Shown here: positions 58,562-64,000 of the stretch, piece after piece
Layout: every line of letters begins with the position of its first letter
Position numbering within the stretch: position 1 is the first letter of the stretch
Assembly: GCA_945643635.1 (NCBI GenBank)
Contig: CALZFC010000161.1
Coordinates: 213,501 to 277,500, forward strand
Direction of reading: 5' to 3'
Length of the DNA: 64,000 bases
From: Allodiplogaster sudhausi
Lineage: Eukaryota > Nematoda > Chromadorea > Rhabditida > Diplogasteridae
Program-made: the position numbers and the translations under genes
The notes under the pieces: model-generated
What the model saw: only the letters and a program-made list of their open reading frames with translations
Databases searched by the model: none
What the model was told of the DNA's origin: nothing

Positions 58562-58625
58562 GAGAAGGAGAGATAAAGAGAGAGAGAAAGAGAGGGTAGA
58601 GCGAGAGAGAGAAAGAGGAAGAAAG
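58305..58625. repeat. GA-rich microsatellite in an intron of Y
   Basis: (GA)n with many interruptions, over 300 bases. The homologous intron in X is much shorter (52270-52415). Confidence 0.9.
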
Positions 58626-61469
58626 AGTGCACCTTGTGGCATTCTTCGTCGGGACGAAGTTGTCAAAGTACGATTGCTCACGCTTAATCACTGGCTGAAT
58701 AGGAAAGAAAAGATTGTCCCGCCAAGTATTCATCTTTTTTTTCTAGACAGTCACACCTTTCATCCTTTTTTGTAGTTCAAAACAATTATAAATCTCGCCA
58801 GTATGTCATCCACGTAGTCGGCCATCTTGCCGTCGAGGTTCCGCAATTCCACGTGCACGACGTGCTTCTCGTAATAAATCTCAAAATGGAATAGATTTAT
58901 TGAATAATTACATATAACATCTCGATTCTATTTAATCCACACCTCTTTCACGAATTCTTTCGCGTCGACGCGCACACACGAATTCTTTCGCGTCGACGCG
59001 CACATTATGTGCTTCTTGTCATAAGAGAGCATCACAGATAGACGCTCCTCCTGCTCTTCCAGAGATCTGGAAAAAAACTGCTTTAAGAAAGTGAACAAAT
59101 ATGTAAGTTAAATCCGTTCATATATGATACATATGTACATATGTTGCTGGTCCTTCTTGGCGCTCTGCTCCTCGTCACTTTTCTTGATCTCAGAATCGCC
59201 TCCAGCACTCGCGCGATTCTTGGCGACAAATGCGTCGACCAGCTCTTGCAGCTCTTGCGGCTTGCTTGCTTTCGGTAGATTCAGGCCAATCTGCAAGATG
59301 TATTCCTTTAATTATTATTTTTATCACTCCTTTGTCTGAGTTGACAATATTCCTCATGTCAATATTTCTTGTTTCATGTTCTTCTTTCTCATATTTGTAT
59401 TGATTGTTAATTTCAATAGTAAATCTGACATCTTGCTCATCATACTCGCAAATGTGTACAATGCTGCCGATTCCCATCTCGACCGCCGTCTCCCAAAAAA
59501 TGGGCAACTGGCACTCGGGCACGATCTGGAGAAAGCATATATCGATTATTATTTTTATTTTATTTTATTATATTTTTATTTACATTATATATTTTTATCA
59601 TTATCCTTATCAAACGTAAGATATACTAATTCTCATAAATTACAGTAACCTGGCCAACAATGATGCCGCCACTTCCTCTGACGACATTCGCGTTGAGACG
59701 CGGCAGAACGCCGTAGCGCGGCAGCGCCGTCTGCTTCACGATTGGCGTAGAGTATCAGGAAAATCAAAAAAAAATTATATTCGAATTCAATTTGGCGGGA
59801 ACATTTAACCTCTGAGCAAGCCTCCACTTGTTCACGGTCTCCACTGAGCCATACTCGTCCGGTTTCGCGTCGGCCCTCACCGGCGGGTAAACGTCGCCTG
59901 CGCTGTGTTCGTACTTTTCGAATTGCTGAAAGAGAGGTAAAGATAAATAATTAATTTATATAATAGCTGTAATTGACTTCCAAAAGATGTTAACATAACT
60001 TGACAATGCACTGATCGATATCCTGAAAGCGGAAGCGACCCACCGCATTCTGAAGTTCTGAAGAGAAAAACGCAAATACTTGAATATTTAAACACTTATA
60101 ATATTTGCGAGTTAAATGATTTGCTGCATAGTCTATGCATTGACTCTAAACTTCCCAACTACCAAATTTTGTATTCTCATCCATTGATAATTAAGGGCGA
60201 GAAATTCTAATTTTCCTCTGCAAAGCCAACCTTTCATGCGGCGCTCGATCTGGTCCTTAGTGGCGTTCGAAAGTTCTCCCGACGCCTCGTTGAAGGTCGC
60301 CTCGTCAGTGTCGGTCAAAGACTCAAAGACTCTTTTCCCTCTCCATCTTCTCCTTCTCCATTTTCTCCCTCTCGTTCTTCTGCTTTTCCCGGCGACGCTT
60401 GAAGACGACTGGAAAGGATAGATCGATATTAATCAATTGATAATCAATTGTTCAATATCGCCTTACCGGCAACGATGACTGCGCCAGCCACGAGAGCCAA
60501 GCAAAGGAAGGCAGCGCCGCCAGCGATAGCCCAGACTATGAAGCCAGACTGGAAAAGATTGACCGCAGGTAAGAGGGTATGTGAAATGAGGCAGATATTG
60601 AACACATTGTCGAAGCTTTTGTATTAAACAAAGACATTCTCAAAGTTTTTATTTATTAATCAAATGCATTATTTAATTGCCCCCTTCTGCCGAACCTCCT
60701 TAGCAGCCACTTCTCCGGTGACAGACAACGGTAGTCGGCAGCGTCGTCGTGGTCAAGTAGTCAGAGTACTGGCTGATGACGTCATCAATGCTCGCATTGA
60801 TCCAAGCTTCCGTGTTGCAGACGCCATCCTTGGCGCCTTTCGAGTTGCACGCACAATTATAGATGGGTATGTTGGCATCGAAGCCTTCGACAGGCAAACA
60901 TCCCTCAGTCTGATTCTTCCCGCAAGGATCTTTGCGGAATTTCTCCCAATCTCCATCTTGAAGATAGACTTCAAGCGCGCACCACGTTCCATCTACGGGG
61001 CGTTTGCATATACGATCATTTTTTCCCTCTGTGTAGCACTTCTAAGAGAAAAATTTTTTTAATCGTCAAAATGTGTTCCATTCTATCAGCTAGAACGACA
61101 CGAACCACAGTACTATTCATTCCCGTGTAGAGTCAAATCTTCTCTTTGATGGAGCAATCTGAAGTAGAAACGATTGTCATTTGATATTCATCCCAAAAAT
61201 AACAGGAAAGAATAGCATGAACTAGGATGTTATTCTAATATTTCCATCTGTAAATTTATAATAATGATTAGTGGTCGAAGACTTAGAATTATAGAAGCTA
61301 TTATATTATAGAAGTTCAGAGTTTAATGAAATATGCTAGAGTAGAGTGACGAGTGGAAGACAAATGACTGACGGCGAGCTGTGCTCTCAAGTAAGAAGGC
61401 AGGCGGGAAGAGCAGCCAAGAGACGCGGGCGATTCGAGACAAAATGATACAATTACCCCGATCAGGCCG

Positions 61470-61477
61470 CTTTTATA
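61470..61477 (-). promoter_or_regulatory. TATA box upstream of pseudogene Y
   Basis: TATAAAAG in the same context as at 55355-55362, about 290 bases upstream of the Y start codon. Confidence 0.45.
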
Positions 61478-61899
61478 CTCATTTTATTGCACTTTTTCAG
61501 AAAAATTACCGTTAATTTCGCAATTTATGGAAAAATTCGTAGTTCCAGATATGAATTGTCAGCAAAAGAGTGGTGCCAAATCAAGTAGGAAAGTTGATTT
61601 TACTTTCCTTTCTGCTCCACTCGGTCAGTTTCCACTTGTTTCGTCGGCTAGGGCGGCTGCCAATAATCTCCACAGTCCCGAAATGAAAATGATTTAATGT
61701 TTCCCTTTTTATTCTATGCCACTTTTCGTCTCATAAAGACATTTCATGCATGTCAAGCCGTTATTGTTTCATCCGGAAACTTGAGCATGAAAGGAGACGT
61801 TGTGCTCCTTCTTGGCATTTATAACATCAATGCCCGGTTTTGATAGATCATGTAATATTGTCAAAGAAAGACAGGGACGAGAGAAAGTGTCTTTATTCT

Positions 61900-62060
61900 C
61901 GCTTTGTCTCTCTCTCTCTCTCTTCTCTCTCTCTCATTCTCGCTTCTCTTTCTCTCTCTCACTCTTTTCTTCTCCTCCTCCCTCCGCCGCAATTAGCCAT
62001 ACTAATAAACTGCAGAATGAAGCGATGAGGCGGTTCAAGAGAGCCTCTCTATAAGGGTCA
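61900..62060 (+). repeat. CT-headed dispersed repeat, copy 6, truncated
   Basis: CT tract and the AATTAGCCATACTAATAAAC head, then an abrupt switch into the repeat shared with 34850. Confidence 0.6.
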
Positions 62061-63420
62061 AGGAGCGCCTGCCCTAGAAAAGTTTTATTTTTCTATAACC
62101 CTGAAAACATTATGAGGGATGCATATAGTGTTCATTACGAAGTTTAGGTGGTCAGAAATTTTTCGAAAATTTTTTTTCTCTTAGTTATAAGTCTAAATGC
62201 TCCAAAATTTTGGGAGACCATATCTTAAGTTATACTTAATATTTCACGAAAATCTTTTTAATGTTAGATTCCTTGTTCAAAACTACACAAAAAAGTCTGC
62301 GCCAACTGTTTTCGAAAAAAATTATTTGTATGACTTTTGCCCAATTTAATTTTATGAAATGTGGTTTTCAGACAATAACTTTTTTTAAACTCTTACTCAC
62401 AAAAAATTGAATCATCCATAAGAAAGAGCAGGAAAAACTACACATAATATGTTTCTACGAGGAAAAATCTCGATTACTTTTTTTGGGTATCTCCATTTGA
62501 ATATCGGTTTCTAAGCAAATTTCGGGGTTGGCTGCAAACCACGTTATCAATCAAACTTCATAAATTCTTAAATTGAATAGTCCATTCGATGTCAATTTGT
62601 ATGCTCTTCAAAATGGTATATGATTTGTACATAAAAAATTAAGTCTTAAGGTCGAAAATTGACTTTTTGTGTTTTAGGCCAATTTCTGGTGTTCAAATAC
62701 GTATTCTTTTTACCTTTACTGGGTCTTATACTCTGATTTACAAAATAATATTTAGACTAAAAGAAATAGAAGCTAAAACTGAGTAGGATATAGCTTTATT
62801 ACCAAAATCAGAGGATACTACGAATGCTCGAGGACCTCGGCGATGGAGAGTCGGCTTTTTCGAAAAAGCTCCCTTAAATGCACAGGCTGGAGAGGAGGAC
62901 GAGAGAGAGAGGCCGAGAGAGCGAGAAAGGGCGAGGGCGAGAAGATACATACCTTTGCGAGCTTCGAACCAGAAGATGACCGACACGCTTTTCGTTTTCC
63001 TCGCACGAAATAACCCCCAAGAAGAGATTTCTAGCCAATTTGGAGGGAATTTGTTATTTACCGTAAACCTATAGTAACTTCCGAAAATAACGTAATCGAG
63101 AAAAACGGACTTCATATTCGGTTTCCTCGCATCAAATAGCCCTGGGCCAAGTTCCAGCAAAAAAAGGTTTTTTCGAAAAATTTGGGACTTTGGGTAGTCA
63201 AACCGAAACAGTACCAGTAAATATATTAAAAGCCATTTGCCATCATAAGTTGTCTGCAACTTTTTATCCTTAGGGAGAAAATGTGCAAATTCAACTACTA
63301 ATTAAAAGCGGTCCCTATGGAAATGTTCAAGGGATCCAAATGAATCCCTAAGAGGTCCCTAAATGGTACAAACTGGTCCCCAAACGTTGCCAAACATTTC
63401 CTTAGTCATCTCAGAATGGT
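62061..63420. other. gene-free repeat DNA at the right edge
   Basis: 62040-62720 is related to 34850-35560. The long minus-strand open frame at 62738-63259 contains internally repeated non-coding phrases also seen near 56340-56440 and is not considered a gene. Confidence 0.45.
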
Positions 63421-63424
63421 TCTA

Positions 63425-63560
63425 AAAGGCTCCAAAAGTTAATAAAAGCATCCCCAAAAGTTACCAAAAGCATCCCCAAAAGTTACCAAAAGCATCCCCA
63501 AAAGTTACCAATATTATCCCCAAAAGTTACCAAAAGCATCCCCAAAAGTTACCAAAATGG
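63425..63560. repeat. minisatellite, 22-base unit
   Basis: About six units of CATCCCCAAAAGTTACCAAA type with small changes. Confidence 0.85.
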
Positions 63561-63579
63561 TCCCACAAAAGGTCACAAA

Positions 63580-63755
63580 AACTTGTGCGCAAGTGTCCTT
63601 GTGCGCAAATGTCCCGTTGCGCAAATGTCTCTTTGCGCAACTGTCCGTGTGCGCAAGTGTCACTGTGCGCAAATGTCCCTTGTGCGCAAGTGTTTTTGTG
63701 CGCAACTGTATGTGCGCAAGTGTCCCAAATGTATGTGTGCGCAAGTGTCTGTAGT
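63580..63755. repeat. minisatellite, GTGCGCAA-containing 15-16 base unit
   Basis: About eleven units of GTGCGCAAGTGTCC with variants (GTTGCGCAAATGTC and similar). All frames stay open through it, giving Cys-rich or His-rich artefact peptides. Confidence 0.85.
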
Positions 63756-64000
63756 CCACCCTTGCAATCATGTAGTATCAAAAGTTTGTGAGACATGGAC
63801 ATTTTGACAGAAGTCTATATATGTTTATGGTTAGGATCTCCATATTCAAAAAGAAAATAAATCTGACATAAAATTCTCATTGCAATCAAAATTGTGCGCA
63901 TCGATGGGAATTGTGACATCGGATGTCACAATTAGGTAGGTATAAACAAAATTAACTCAAAACAGCCATTGTTCATTTAAAGAGACTCGGCCAATATTCA

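Larger units (their letters stand above)
57089..61180 (-). pseudogene. Y: second receptor phosphatase-like gene, inactivated
   Basis: Same exon order as X. The first exon (61106-61180) has TGA where X has a Cys codon. The ectodomain exon (top 61041) keeps CACNSKGAKDGVC and INASIDDVISQY but shifts frame before its end. The membrane exon (60467-60548) is intact. The coiled-coil exon (60231-60408) has lost 95 bases and stops early. The phosphatase-like region keeps IVPECQLPIFWETAVEMGIG, which X lacks in part, and VFIQDGTGCGRS with Asp for Cys. It has a deletion removing the WPD-loop equivalent. The C-terminus EGHLVFYILAAQV extends to a stop at 57280, and a further exon lies at 57089-57238. At least three disabling changes make it a clear pseudogene. 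Confidence 0.8.

Noticed and set aside
62738..63259. 173-codon minus-strand open frame
   Set aside because: Contains phrases repeated in non-coding DNA near 56340-56440; no splice sites or family resemblance.
63580..63755. CRISPR-like array
   Set aside because: Units are contiguous 15-16 base tandem repeats without spacers, in a eukaryotic context.

Overview
The window looks like nuclear DNA of a nematode, species not determinable. Three things point there. A gene at about 22938-25055 reads as a nematode-type seven-transmembrane chemoreceptor. Many genes have short introns (about 40-80 bases) ending in TTTTCAG-like acceptors. The rest is a repeat-rich eukaryotic mosaic of microsatellites, foldback elements, hAT DNA transposons and segmental duplications. 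No prokaryotic operons, rRNA genes, convincing tRNA genes or CRISPR arrays were seen.

Left part (1-20 kb). A 2-kb segment occurs twice in opposite orientation (1954-3973 and 9695-11622). Between the arms lie a decayed hAT transposon (6382-8319) and helicase, repeat and hAT fragments. To the right, on the minus strand, is receptor gene R1 (18371 down to 11500). Its parts are a signal peptide, a Cys-rich ectodomain, a Thr-rich stalk made of seven 48-base mini-exons, one transmembrane segment and a long basic tail. Upstream of it, same strand, is gene S (20319-18957), which carries the same ectodomain and a short Thr-rich end but no membrane anchor.

Middle (21-40 kb). The chemoreceptor gene is followed by gene-poor DNA with isolated exons. 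This part also holds a palindromic MITE (27474-28105), a non-autonomous hAT element (28134-29358), long (CT)n and (CTTT)n tracts, and a Tc1/mariner-like foldback element (38853-40265).

Right part (40-62 kb). Receptor copy R2 (44042-40679) is broken by a hAT element (41856-43964) with a perfect 8-base target duplication; R1 preserves the empty site. Next come a DIRS-like tyrosine recombinase relic, an FRG1-like gene fragment, and two tandem receptor-type protein tyrosine phosphatase-like genes: X (55051-51813) and the pseudogene Y (61180-57089). Their catalytic cysteine is replaced by aspartate.

The most interesting pattern is that R1, S and Y share an ectodomain signature (C-x-C-x(6-9)-C, then an Asn/Asp-Ala helix); X retains the helix half but has lost the CxC. 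The domain is therefore shown as a possibly secreted protein, a stalked receptor and a receptor pseudophosphatase. This suggests a lineage-specific family of extracellular sensors and decoys diversified by local duplication and transposon insertion.

Exon calls come from reading frame, splice sites, phase agreement and comparison between copies inside this window; no transcript or database evidence was available.
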